From positions 1 through 64,000 of the forward strand of contig DATGJN010000026.1 in the NCBI GenBank assembly GCA_035295165.1: a stretch of 64,000 nucleotides of DNA, in the 5' to 3' direction. Shown piece by piece: positions 25,368 through 33,112 of this stretch. Position 1 is the first letter of the stretch, and the number at the start of each line of letters is the position of its first letter. The stretch comes from a bacterium. Lineage in GTDB: Bacteria; Sysuimicrobiota; Sysuimicrobiia; Sysuimicrobiales; Segetimicrobiaceae. The position numbers were made by a program, and so were the translations under genes. The notes under the pieces are model-generated. The model searched no databases. It saw nothing but the letters and a program-made list of their open reading frames with translations, and was not told the origin of the DNA.

Positions 25368-26332
25368 CCGTGGAATTGGCGGCCCGCGAACGGAAGGCGA
25401 TGCGCGATGCCTTCGGGGAAGCGCTCGTCGACCTGGCCCAGGTCGACGAGCGGATCGTTGCGCTGACAGCCGATCTCGCCGAGTCGGTGCGCGTGCACCA
25501 TTTCGCGGCACGATTTCCCGACCGGTTCTTCCAGATGGGCGTCGCCGAGCAGGACATGATCGGTACCGCCGCCGGCTTGGCGCTCGCGGGATTCATTCCG
25601 TTCGCGACCACCTTTGCCGTGTTCGCGACCAGCCGCGCCAATGAGCAGGTACGTCTCGCCGTCGCCTACAACCGGGCCAATGTGAAGATCGCGGTCAGCC
25701 ACGGCGGCCTGAGCGTCGGGGAGGACGGCGCGACACATCAAGCCCTCGAGGACCTCAGCGCGATGCGGGAGCTCCCGGGGATGACCGTTGTCGCACCGGC
25801 GGATGCGTACGAGGCCGCGAAAGCCACACGGGCGGCGGCCGCGCATCTTGGCCCGGTGTATCTCCGCCTCGGCCGTACCGCCACGCCGATCGTGACCGAT
25901 CCGGACACGCCGTTTGAGTTGGGGAAGGGCTACGTGATGCGCCGGGGGGACGATCTCACCGTGGCGGCGACGGGCACCATGGTGCCCGTCGCGCTCGATG
26001 CCGCAGCGCTGTTGAGCCGATCTGGCATCGGCGCTCGCGTCGTGAACTTGCACACGATCAAGCCGTTCGATCTTGCGCTCGTGGGACGCGCGGCGCGGGA
26101 GACCGGCGCGATCGTCACGGTCGAGGAGCATTCGATCCTCGGCGGCCTCGGGAGTGCGGTGTGCGAAGCTGTGGCCGGTCTAAGACCGGTGCCGGTCGAG
26201 CGCGTGGGCATTCAGGATACCTTCGGCGAGTCCGGCACGCCGGACGCACTGTGGCAGAAGTACGGCCTAACTCCCGCGGCGATCGTTGACGCGGCCCACC
26301 GGGTGCTCGCGCGAAAGGGTACGCGCGCGTGA
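25364..26332 (+). CDS. Transketolase, C-terminal subunit
   Basis: A 322-residue protein with the pyrimidine-binding domain (about 10-180), where the catalytic Glu that activates thiamine diphosphate lies in FQMGVAEQDMIG, plus GFIPFATTFAVFATSRANEQ and SHGGLSVGEDGATHQALEDL. The C-terminal transketolase domain (about 190-315) has VNLHTIKPFD and VEEHSILGGLGSAV. ATG 25364 overlaps the preceding stop as ATGA. It completes the enzyme with the upstream subunit. Confidence 0.94.
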   Translation: MTVELAARERKAMRDAFGEALVDLAQVDERIVALTADLAESVRVHHFAARFPDRFFQMGVAEQDMIGTAAGLALAGFIPFATTFAVFATSRANEQVRLAVAYNRANVKIAVSHGGLSVGEDGATHQALEDLSAMRELPGMTVVAPADAYEAAKATRAAAAHLGPVYLRLGRTATPIVTDPDTPFELGKGYVMRRGDDLTVAATGTMVPVALDAAALLSRSGIGARVVNLHTIKPFDLALVGRAARETGAIVTVEEHSILGGLGSAVCEAVAGLRPVPVERVGIQDTFGESGTPDALWQKYGLTPAAIVDAAHRVLARKGTRA

Positions 26333-26408
26333 TTCGGGCGGTGGAGCGGTCGGGATCCGGGCGGAGGGTCGCCGGCGCCGCCGTCCGTGGACGGCGGGTG
26401 CCGTAGCC

Positions 26409-27461
26409 ATGTGCGCCGCGTCGGCGCAACGTCCTGTGCGCCTTGCCGTGATTGGGTGCGGCGCTCATTCCGTCACGAGCCTGCAGCCGTGCATCCCGCT
26501 GATCCCCGCGTTCGAGTACGTTGCGGCCTATGACCGCCATCCCGAGCGTGCGGCCTTGGGCTTGCGTTTCGGGGCGCGACGATGGTACCAGGACGTCGCC
26601 CGGATGTTCGCGGACGAAGCGATCGACGCCGCCGTCGTGGCCGGGCCGGCGTCGATGAATCACGAAATGGGGCTCGCCTGCGCCGAGGCCGGCGTCCATC
26701 TGTTTGTCGAGAAGCCGATGGCACCGACGGTTGAAGGTGCTCGTCAGTTGGCCGATGCGATTCGCGCGCGCGGGCGGGTCGGGATGGTCGGGACGATGTG
26801 GCGCCACGCGCCCGCGATCCGCGTGCAAAAGACGATCGTCGAGAGCCCGGCGTTCGGTCGGGCCGTCGCGTTCCACGGTACGCATCTGGCACCGGGTGAG
26901 TTCGTCAGCGGGCCGGGTGGAAGGGGTGGCGGATCACTGGGCTGGCGCTTCATGTTGGACCAGGGATGCCACATGGCCGACTGCATGCGGTTTCTCATGG
27001 GCCCGGTGCGCGGTGTCACCGCGGCGACCTCGGCGACGACAACGCGTCGCGACCAGTTTGGTCTCTCGGCGCTGGTGCTCTTTGTCGGCGGCGCCACCGG
27101 GACGCTGTTGTTGGCGTCGCACGCGTCCGTGATGAGCCCGTCCCTGACCATCGTCGGGGACGCGGGACAGGCCGTGACGGTACGCCACCTCGTCTCGCTT
27201 GAGAGGTACCCGTTGCCCGATGAGCTCGCCGACCCCGCCCTGCGGGCACGGGTCACCCAGACCTGGGCCCACGGGGCCAACTATCGTGGCGTGAGCCGTC
27301 CGGGACACCTGGAGGCGCTGGAGCATTTTGCCCACGCGATCAACACGGGAACGGCGCCGACCCCGTCCCTCGATGATGGCTGGCGCGCCCTGCGGTTGTG
27401 CCAGGCGATGCTTGAGAGCACCGAAGGCGGGCGTTCGGTGTCCCTCGCGATCGGCGAGTAG
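26409..27461 (+). CDS. Gfo/Idh/MocA family oxidoreductase
   Basis: A 350-residue NAD(P)-dependent oxidoreductase. The N-terminal Rossmann fold has RLAVIGCGAHSVTSLQPCI, with VVAGPASMNHEMGLACAEAG, then the EKP motif in HLFVEKPMAP, which holds the catalytic Lys; the C-terminal alpha/beta domain includes the HMADCMRFLMGPV stretch. Typical substrates are polyols, inositols and sugar derivatives. It follows the transketolase by 76 bp and probably ends the operon. The ATG at 26409 has only a weak ribosome site; no better in-frame start fits. Confidence 0.9.
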   Translation: MCAASAQRPVRLAVIGCGAHSVTSLQPCIPLIPAFEYVAAYDRHPERAALGLRFGARRWYQDVARMFADEAIDAAVVAGPASMNHEMGLACAEAGVHLFVEKPMAPTVEGARQLADAIRARGRVGMVGTMWRHAPAIRVQKTIVESPAFGRAVAFHGTHLAPGEFVSGPGGRGGGSLGWRFMLDQGCHMADCMRFLMGPVRGVTAATSATTTRRDQFGLSALVLFVGGATGTLLLASHASVMSPSLTIVGDAGQAVTVRHLVSLERYPLPDELADPALRARVTQTWAHGANYRGVSRPGHLEALEHFAHAINTGTAPTPSLDDGWRALRLCQAMLESTEGGRSVSLAIGE

Positions 27462-27563
27462 GCGACGCGCGTCGCCGTGGGTGTCTTTGGACACGGGCAC
27501 GGCGTTGCGACTCACCCTTCCGATCCTCGCGCGCCGTGCCGCGCTTTGACGGAAGGAGTGCAG

Positions 27564-28304
27564 GTGCCCAAATGGAAATGTCAGCACGCGTCCGCGCTCG
27601 CGGGCAGGAGTGTTGTCCGGGCCTCTCGCCCGGCCCTCGGGATCTGCGTCGTAGCCAAATTCGAGGGGGAATCCACGTCAGTCACGACCGCGCTCCTCGC
27701 GTTCATGGCCGCAAGCGCCGTGGTGATTGTGGCCCCCGGTCCGGATACCGCGTTGATCCTGCGCACCACCGCCGTTGAGGGACCGCGCCGCGGCGCGTAC
27801 ACCTCGGCCGGCATATTGTGTGGACTACTGCTGTGGGGCCTGGCCGCGGCGCTCGGCTTGAGCGCAGTGGTGGCGGCCTCCCATCTCGCCTACACGGTGC
27901 TGCGCGTCATCGGCGCCGCCTGGCTCGTCTGGTTGGGTCTCCACCTCCTGCTGCGGCCGCGCAGCGAGGTCCCCGCGGCGGGCGCGATGGGGGCCGCGAA
28001 CGGCAGCGACTCCACGTGGTTTGTGCGCGGGCTCTTGTCCAATCTCACGAATCCCAAAGTCGGCGTGTTCTTTGTGACGTTCCTTCCGCAATTCGTGCCG
28101 GGAGGGGTTGCCGTCGCGCCGTTCATCGTGCTTCTCGTGTTGATCAACGTCGCGGAAAGCGTGATCTGGCTGGGCTTTCTGATCCTGGCGACGCGGCCGA
28201 TCGCGCGTGCCCTGCGCCCCGCGGTCGCCCGCGCGCTCGACCGAACCACCGGTGCCGTCCTCGTCGGCGCCGGACTCAGCCTCGCCGCTGAGGGGCACCG
28301 GTGA
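27564..28304 (+). CDS. LysE/RhtB-family exporter with N-terminal extension
   Basis: A 246-residue membrane protein. The family core begins around residue 42 (TTALLAFMAASAVVIVAPGP) and contains NLTNPKVGVFFVTFLPQFVP near residue 160. The best ribosome site (GGAAGGAG before GTG 27564) gives ~40 extra N-terminal residues with three cysteines, unusual for the family; the in-frame ATG at 27705 would cut into the first helix, so the longer start is preferred. Amino-acid or related export is expected. It stands ~100 bp after the sugar operon. Confidence 0.82.
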   Translation: MPKWKCQHASALAGRSVVRASRPALGICVVAKFEGESTSVTTALLAFMAASAVVIVAPGPDTALILRTTAVEGPRRGAYTSAGILCGLLLWGLAAALGLSAVVAASHLAYTVLRVIGAAWLVWLGLHLLLRPRSEVPAAGAMGAANGSDSTWFVRGLLSNLTNPKVGVFFVTFLPQFVPGGVAVAPFIVLLVLINVAESVIWLGFLILATRPIARALRPAVARALDRTTGAVLVGAGLSLAAEGHR

Positions 28305-28560
28305 CCGAAATGCGGTGATGGCAGCGTGCCACCATGAGAGCGCCCGTTCGCCAAATCACCCCGATGTGGCCCGGTCGTGTGAACGTTGGTACCGCGATCG
28401 CTGCCGCCTTGAGGATTCGCGGAATTGTCCCATCGGTTGCCGCTTACTTCCGTGTAAGTTTGGTGCAACGCAATCAACCCCCCGCCCGATACTGAAGCGG
28501 CCTCGTGATTAGTAGTATCCGGGTAGACCTAATCGCGTCTGGGACGGGAGAGAGAGGATC

Positions 28561-28848
28561 ATGCGAGCGTGCCAGCTCCGTTCGACCACCGGGGCGATTC
28601 CGGTGACGAATCGCAAGGCCGCGAGCCAGAAGCGGGACCGGAGCGGCGCCGGCGTGGCGCGGCGGCCGCGATTTGGTGAATCGCTGGTTCTGCTGCGCGC
28701 GTTGGGGTTGTCTCCCGCTGCAGTCGATCGCGATCGCCACTTGGCTGCGCGCAAATGGTCATATGAGCTGTTGGGTACCATGGTCGAGTATCCGGCCGGG
28801 GACGGGATACCGACGGTCGTCGTCATGAGCGGCGGCGCTGCCGCATAG
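28561..28848 (+). CDS. Small hypothetical protein
   Basis: A 95-residue basic protein I do not recognise. Its first half is rich in Arg/Lys/Ser/Thr (possibly disordered) and the second half (ESLVLLRALGLSPAAVDRDR and following) could form a short helical domain. The ATG has GGGAGAGAGG upstream and the stop lies 10 bp ahead of the next gene, which supports a two-gene unit. No signal peptide or membrane segment. Confidence 0.45.
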   Translation: MRACQLRSTTGAIPVTNRKAASQKRDRSGAGVARRPRFGESLVLLRALGLSPAAVDRDRHLAARKWSYELLGTMVEYPAGDGIPTVVVMSGGAAA

Positions 28849-28858
28849 GGCAACGGAG

Positions 28859-29203
28859 ATGGCGTTACACCCGGCGTGTCACGTGGTTGAGGACTACCTC
28901 GCGGCTACGTTTCCGTTGAGCGTGATCGAAGAGTTTGAATGGACGGCGCAGCGGTCCTGGGCCTTCAAGGTCAGCGTTCCCCAATTGTTCCCCCGATTGC
29001 ACTTCCAGTTGCTGGTGAGTACCCATTTCTTGGACAGAACGGATGACCATGAAATCGAACGCCTCCTGCGAGACTGGTATGTGGCCAACCGAATGCGGAT
29101 GGTGGGTGCGAAAGAGTGGGTCTATGTCGCGGACAGCGGTGTCAGTCTCGGAGTGCCTGAACCCGCATACGCGTCACTCGGTCCCGGCCGGCCACTCAGG
29201 TAG
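28859..29203 (+). CDS. Hypothetical protein with a degenerate partial copy downstream
   Basis: A 114-residue soluble protein of unknown family. It reads like a folded alpha/beta domain (HVVEDYLAATFPLSVIEEFE, then VPQLFPRLHFQLLVSTHFL, HEIERLLRDWYVANRMRM). GGGCAACGGAG precedes the ATG. A second, damaged copy of its C-terminal part lies at 30747-30866, on the far side of the cupin and MarR genes, which shows that the segment was once duplicated and that this is a real evolving gene. Confidence 0.55.
   Translation: MALHPACHVVEDYLAATFPLSVIEEFEWTAQRSWAFKVSVPQLFPRLHFQLLVSTHFLDRTDDHEIERLLRDWYVANRMRMVGAKEWVYVADSGVSLGVPEPAYASLGPGRPLR
29041..29160 (+). repeat. Imperfect direct repeat, copy 1
   Basis: One hundred and twenty bases inside the hypothetical gene 28859-29203 that recur, ungapped and in the same orientation, at 30747-30866 with 19 mismatches by hand count (about 84% identity). 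The two copies bracket the cupin-MarR cassette. Confidence 0.85.
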
Positions 29204-29491
29204 GTTCGCGCGCTCCTGAGGCGTCTTCCCCCTCGCCCACCGCGCCGTGCCGTTCGTCTCGGCTTCGCTGCCCGCTCCTGCACCGCCGCGCGCGCCTCAG
29301 GGCAGCGCACCAATCTCCCAGCCTGGGTGATGGTAACCGCGGCGCCTCAGAACCCTAACGATGGCGCATTCGCCGAACCACCTTTGCGTGCAGGGCATAT
29401 CCACGGCAAGGCTGTTCCGCATTCCCTTCGCCCCAACAACGACAGGCACGACGGGAGGATAACCTGAGGCTTGCACATCGCAACAGCGGTG

Positions 29492-29520
29492 TTGACATCC
29501 TAGTAAATGGCGTTTATAAT
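29492..29520 (+). promoter_or_regulatory. Consensus sigma-70 promoter of the cupin gene
   Basis: Perfect -35 TTGACA (29492-29497) and perfect -10 TATAAT (29515-29520) with a 17-bp spacer, 40 bp ahead of the cupin ATG. A promoter this strong normally needs repression, and two palindromes overlap and follow it. The rest of the gap after 29203 holds nothing I recognise. Confidence 0.9.
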
Positions 29521-29545
29521 TCTGACTCAGTAAATCTCATTTACT
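29502..29545 (+). promoter_or_regulatory. Paired 17-bp palindromes, probable MarR operators
   Basis: Perfect inverted repeat AGTAAAT-CTC-ATTTACT at 29529-29545, just after the expected transcription start, and a related imperfect one starting with the same AGTAAAT at 29502-29518, inside the promoter spacer. Their centres are 27 bp apart. Size and symmetry fit a MarR dimer; the MarR gene two steps downstream is the obvious candidate. Confidence 0.75.
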
Positions 29546-29560
29546 ATACGGAGGCACAAC

Positions 29561-30037
29561 ATGGCACCGCAGATCGTCGACCTCCACGCCAATCCTTCTG
29601 ACGAAATAATCCATCTCGGGCCGCTCACGGTGCGTTTCTTGATCACCCGAGAAGACTCGAACGGCAGTGTCGCGGCATTTGAGCTCCTTGTCCCGGGCGC
29701 GCAGCGCCTACCGGCGCCAGCGCATAGCCACGACCGCTACGAGGAGACGATCTACGGCCTCGACGGCGTGTTGACATGGACCGTCGACGGAACACAAATC
29801 GACGTTGGCCCCGGTCAGGCATTGTGCATTCCGCGCGGCGCCATGCACCGATTCGATAACAACGGACACCGGGACGTGAAGGCGCTCTGTGTGATCACGC
29901 CAGCTGTACTGGGTCCGCAGTATTTCCGGGAGGTTGCCGAGGTGTTCAATGCACCGGCCGGTGGTTCGCCGGACCGAGCAAAGATGGCGGAGGTCATGCG
30001 CCGCCACGGCCTCACGCCGGCCCCGCCTCAAGCGTAG
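29561..30037 (+). CDS. Cupin-domain protein
   Basis: A 158-residue protein with a single cupin barrel (about residues 30-125). Motif 1 is seen in PAHSHDRYEETIYGLDG, with two His and Glu as likely metal ligands, and motif 2 in PRGAMHRFDNNG. A helical tail (REVAEVFNAPAGG onward) completes it. Single-domain cupins include dioxygenases, isomerases and sugar-binding proteins; the reaction is not determined. Strong ribosome site GGAGG, consensus promoter and palindromic operators upstream; the MarR gene follows after ~235 bp. Confidence 0.87.
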   Translation: MAPQIVDLHANPSDEIIHLGPLTVRFLITREDSNGSVAAFELLVPGAQRLPAPAHSHDRYEETIYGLDGVLTWTVDGTQIDVGPGQALCIPRGAMHRFDNNGHRDVKALCVITPAVLGPQYFREVAEVFNAPAGGSPDRAKMAEVMRRHGLTPAPPQA

Positions 30038-30272
30038 CGCCTGCCGACGACGGCGACCCCATCTCATTTCAAGAATGCGGCGCAAGGCGATCAGCGGCGA
30101 TAGGGGTCCACTTCCCGATGCCACAGGCGGGCGTGCACAACCCCGCGGGTCGTTCCAGGCGCGGGTGCGTGCGCCGAGACGGCCGGCTGACCCTCACCGC
30201 CGAGATCTCGATCGCAGTCGTTCGGCCTCGCTGATCTCGGGCGTGACAGGCTCACCCGTCCAAACGAGAGAT

Positions 30273-30695
30273 ATGCGCATCGGCGCGCTGTTGCGCGTTC
30301 CGGCTCAGGTGATCCAGCGCCGCATCATCAAGGGGCTCAACGCCGCCGGTTTTGCGGAGCTGCGCGTGCCGCATATGGCGGTGCTGCAATATCCAGGCCC
30401 GGATGGGGTTCGCCCAGGCATTCTCGCCGGGCGCGCAGGCATGAGCAAGCAGGCCATGAACCAGTTACTCCGGAGCCTCGAAAGTCTCGGCTACATCGTC
30501 CGGTCAGATGCCCCCGACGAGGGTCGCGCGCGAATCGTCCGCTTTACCAATCGCGGACGCGCCGCGTTCTCAAAAATCTACGACATACTCGGCGATCTCG
30601 AGCGCGAATGGCGCGCTGAGCTGGGGCCAGAGCGGTTCGACCAGCTCAAAGAGTTGCTGTTCCGCGTGTGGGAGAGCCCGTTGACCCGCTCGTAG
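30273..30695 (+). CDS. MarR-family transcriptional regulator
   Basis: A ~140-residue winged-helix regulator. Segments are LRVPHMAVLQYPG (helix 2), AGRAGMSKQAMNQLLRSLES (recognition helix), LGYIVRSDAPDEGRARIVRF (wing, with the D-x-R-x-R pattern) and the C-terminal dimer helices. MarR dimers bind ~17-bp palindromes and let go on ligand binding; such palindromes lie at the promoter of the cupin gene. The frame is open further upstream, with other possible starts; the ATG at 30273 has a weak GAGAG. Confidence 0.85.
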   Translation: MRIGALLRVPAQVIQRRIIKGLNAAGFAELRVPHMAVLQYPGPDGVRPGILAGRAGMSKQAMNQLLRSLESLGYIVRSDAPDEGRARIVRFTNRGRAAFSKIYDILGDLEREWRAELGPERFDQLKELLFRVWESPLTRS

Positions 30696-30729
30696 GCGAG
30701 AACGCGGCACACCTGCCCGAGGATGCCAT

Positions 30730-31017
30730 CGACTCCTTGGAGTAGCGGACGACCATGAAATCGAACGCTTCTTGCGAGACTGGCCTGCGGCCAGCCATAC
30801 TCGGATGGTCGGTGCGAAAGAGTGGGGCTATGTCGCAGCGAGCAGTGTCAGTCTCGGAGTCCCCGAGCCACGTGAGCACATCCAAGATGGCACGGCCGTT
30901 CCGCACGTCCCTCGGAACCGTTTGGAACCGAATGGACTAAGGCCCCCCGAGTTAGCGAGGGCGATCCAGAGACGTCAGGGCGCAATTGCCACACCAGATA
31001 AGGCGTTCCGGGGATAG
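30730..31017 (+). pseudogene. Truncated second copy of the 28.9-kb hypothetical gene
   Basis: The plus-strand frame reads DDHEIERFLRDW, then RMVGAKEWGYVA and SVSLGVPEP, matching residues ~62-102 of the protein at 28859-29203, then continues in unrelated sequence to a stop at 31015-31017. The N-terminal ~60 residues of the family are missing and there is no start with a ribosome site. It is a degenerate duplicate. Confidence 0.7.
30747..30866 (+). repeat. Imperfect direct repeat, copy 2
   Basis: Second copy of the 120-bp repeat at 29041-29160, without indels; it forms the recognisable part of the truncated gene copy here. Confidence 0.85.
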
Positions 31018-31165
31018 TCAGGGATCCGAAGGACCGAAAAGATAACACGGCGTTAATCCATTCACCACCTCGCCTTGCTACGGTGCGTCGAGGCGCGCCG
31101 CCGCCGCTCGGTGTTGCGTCCGCGTGCGGCGTCGGCTGCGACGCGTTGAACACCGGAGGACACAC

Positions 31166-33112
31166 ATGTCTCGAGGCGATCTCCTGATCGTCGCCACCTC
31201 GGTCGCGCTGCTGTCGGGCTTCCCCGCGACCGCCGCGGTGTCGGCGGACCCGGACGGGATCGCGACGGCGACCCCGATCAAGCACCTCGTCGTGATCTTC
31301 GACGAGAACAACTCCTTCGACCACTACTTCGGTACGTATCCATACGCCGCCAATCCGCCAGGGGAGCCGCCGTTTGTTGCGAGGCCCGATACGCCGACCG
31401 TCGACGGGCTCACCCTGGAGCTGCGATTCCACAATCCGAACGCAGCGGCGCCGTTCCGGCTGGATCGCGCGCAGGCCAGGACGTGCGACAACGACAATCA
31501 CTACAAGGACGAACAGACGGCGTACGACGGTGGTCTGCTCGATGGGTTCGTGACGCTCAGCGCCGCCGCGGCGGAGTGCACGCCCCATCTGGCGATGGGC
31601 TACTATGACGGCAATACCGTCACCGCGCTGTGGAACTACGCCCAGCACTTCGCGATGAGCGACCGGTTCTTTGCGTCCACGTTTGGTACGACCGTGATGG
31701 GCCATCTCAACCTGGTGGCCGGCCAGACTCACGGTGCGGACCCGGCGTCGATCCCCGGCGCGGTGGTCAACGGGTCGGTGATCGGGAACGTGGATCCGGC
31801 GGCCGATGACTGCGCCGCCGGCCGGACCGTGCAGATGGGCAACCGGAACATCGGCGATCTCCTAAACGCCAAGGGCGTCTCGTGGGGCTGGTTCTACGGC
31901 GGCTGGGCGCCGACCGGCAGCAGGAACGGTAAGGCGGTGTGCCGCGGCGACTACAATGCGCACTACGCGCCGTTTCAGTACTATGGGTCGACCGCGAACC
32001 CTCACCACCTGCCGCCGGCGTCGGTGACGTCGATCGGACGGACGGATCAGGCCAACCACCAATACGACGCCGCGGACTTGTGGCGCGCGGCGTCGAACGG
32101 CACGGTACCCGCGGTGATCTTTCTCAAGGCCCCGCGGATCCAGACCGGGCATCCCGAAGACTCGGACCCTCTGGCGGAGCAGCAGTTCCTGGTCGACACG
32201 ATCAACCGCTTAGAGCGTCTTCCCCAGTGGCGCTCGATGGCGATCCTGATCACATACGACGACTCGGACGGATGGTACGATCACGTCATGCCGCCGATCA
32301 TGAGCCGATCTCACGATCCGGCGAACGATGCGCTGCTGGGCCCGACCGGCCTGTGCGGGGCGCCCCCGGCGGGGGCGTATCCGGACCGGTGCGGGTATGG
32401 GCCGCGCCTGCCCCTTCTGGCGATCTCGCCCTTCGCCAGGCAAAACTACGTCGCGCACACGACAACCGACGTCGCGTCGATCATCCGCCTCATTGAGGAC
32501 AACTGGCGCCTGGGACGGCTCGGGGACCAGTCCTTCGATGCGATCGCCGGACCGATGCTTGATCTCTTCGACTTCGGCGGCCAACGGGCGCCTGCGCTGT
32601 TTCTCGATCCCAGGACCGGAGAGCCCGTGCCCGGGCACTGCGCGAGGGCGCGGCGTTCGACGAACCGGGAACCCAGAGCTCCGGCCGGGGACGCGTCACG
32701 GCGCGTCGGTTTCGACCTCATACCACAGCGTCCGGTACTGCGGCCCGATGTCGACGATCGCGCGGCCCTGTTCGACGTGCACGGGGACCGGTTCTCTCTG
32801 CTGGCCGCGTTCGTCGAGCGCCCAGACCCGCACCCGCCCGCTGTTCGCGGTCAGGGTGACGCGCGCAGGCACGCCCTCCGCCAACACGGGAGGACCGCCC
32901 CAGTGGTTGCCGAGCGTGACCGAGACGCCGTCGGGAGGCGGCCCCGTACCCGCGGGGCGGTCCGGGTAGATCGTCCACCGCGCGTCGGTGTTCTGGGAGT
33001 ACCCGAGTGCGACGACGATCATGCGCCGCGCTCGGTCCAGCGGTGCGGATCCGTCCATCGCCGTCACCGCCCACACGCCGAACCCGTGTTGGTTCGTGGC
33101 CCCCGGCTGTAG
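31166..33112 (+). CDS. Secreted phosphoesterase (phospholipase C / acid phosphatase family)
   Basis: An exported enzyme with a signal peptide (LLIVATSVALLSGFPATAAV) and the family's metal-binding start HLVVIFDENNSFDHYFGTYP. Later conserved blocks are MGYYDGNTVTALWNYAQHFA, SDRFFASTFGTTVMGHLNLV, FLKAPRIQTGHPEDSDPLAE, ITYDDSDGWYDHVMPP and the terminal LFLDPRTGEPVP near residue 490. Relatives hydrolyse phospholipids or phosphomonoesters outside the cell. After that point the frame stays open for another ~155 codons, overlapping the convergent glycosidase gene by 417 bp; this basic, low-complexity tail looks like antisense sequence, so the real gene may have lost its stop. The ATG follows GGAGG. 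Confidence 0.85.
   Translation: MSRGDLLIVATSVALLSGFPATAAVSADPDGIATATPIKHLVVIFDENNSFDHYFGTYPYAANPPGEPPFVARPDTPTVDGLTLELRFHNPNAAAPFRLDRAQARTCDNDNHYKDEQTAYDGGLLDGFVTLSAAAAECTPHLAMGYYDGNTVTALWNYAQHFAMSDRFFASTFGTTVMGHLNLVAGQTHGADPASIPGAVVNGSVIGNVDPAADDCAAGRTVQMGNRNIGDLLNAKGVSWGWFYGGWAPTGSRNGKAVCRGDYNAHYAPFQYYGSTANPHHLPPASVTSIGRTDQANHQYDAADLWRAASNGTVPAVIFLKAPRIQTGHPEDSDPLAEQQFLVDTINRLERLPQWRSMAILITYDDSDGWYDHVMPPIMSRSHDPANDALLGPTGLCGAPPAGAYPDRCGYGPRLPLLAISPFARQNYVAHTTTDVASIIRLIEDNWRLGRLGDQSFDAIAGPMLDLFDFGGQRAPALFLDPRTGEPVPGHCARARRSTNREPRAPAGDASRRVGFDLIPQRPVLRPDVDDRAALFDVHGDRFSLLAAFVERPDPHPPAVRGQGDARRHALRQHGRTAPVVAERDRDAVGRRPRTRGAVRVDRPPRVGVLGVPECDDDHAPRSVQRCGSVHRRHRPHAEPVLVRGPRL

Noticed and set aside
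27462-27560. A frame reading VGVFGHGHGVATHPS that resembles a Gfo/Idh/MocA start
   Set aside because: Only about 15 residues resemble the Rossmann motif and the rest does not; too short to claim a relic, and part of it is the leader of the LysE-family gene.
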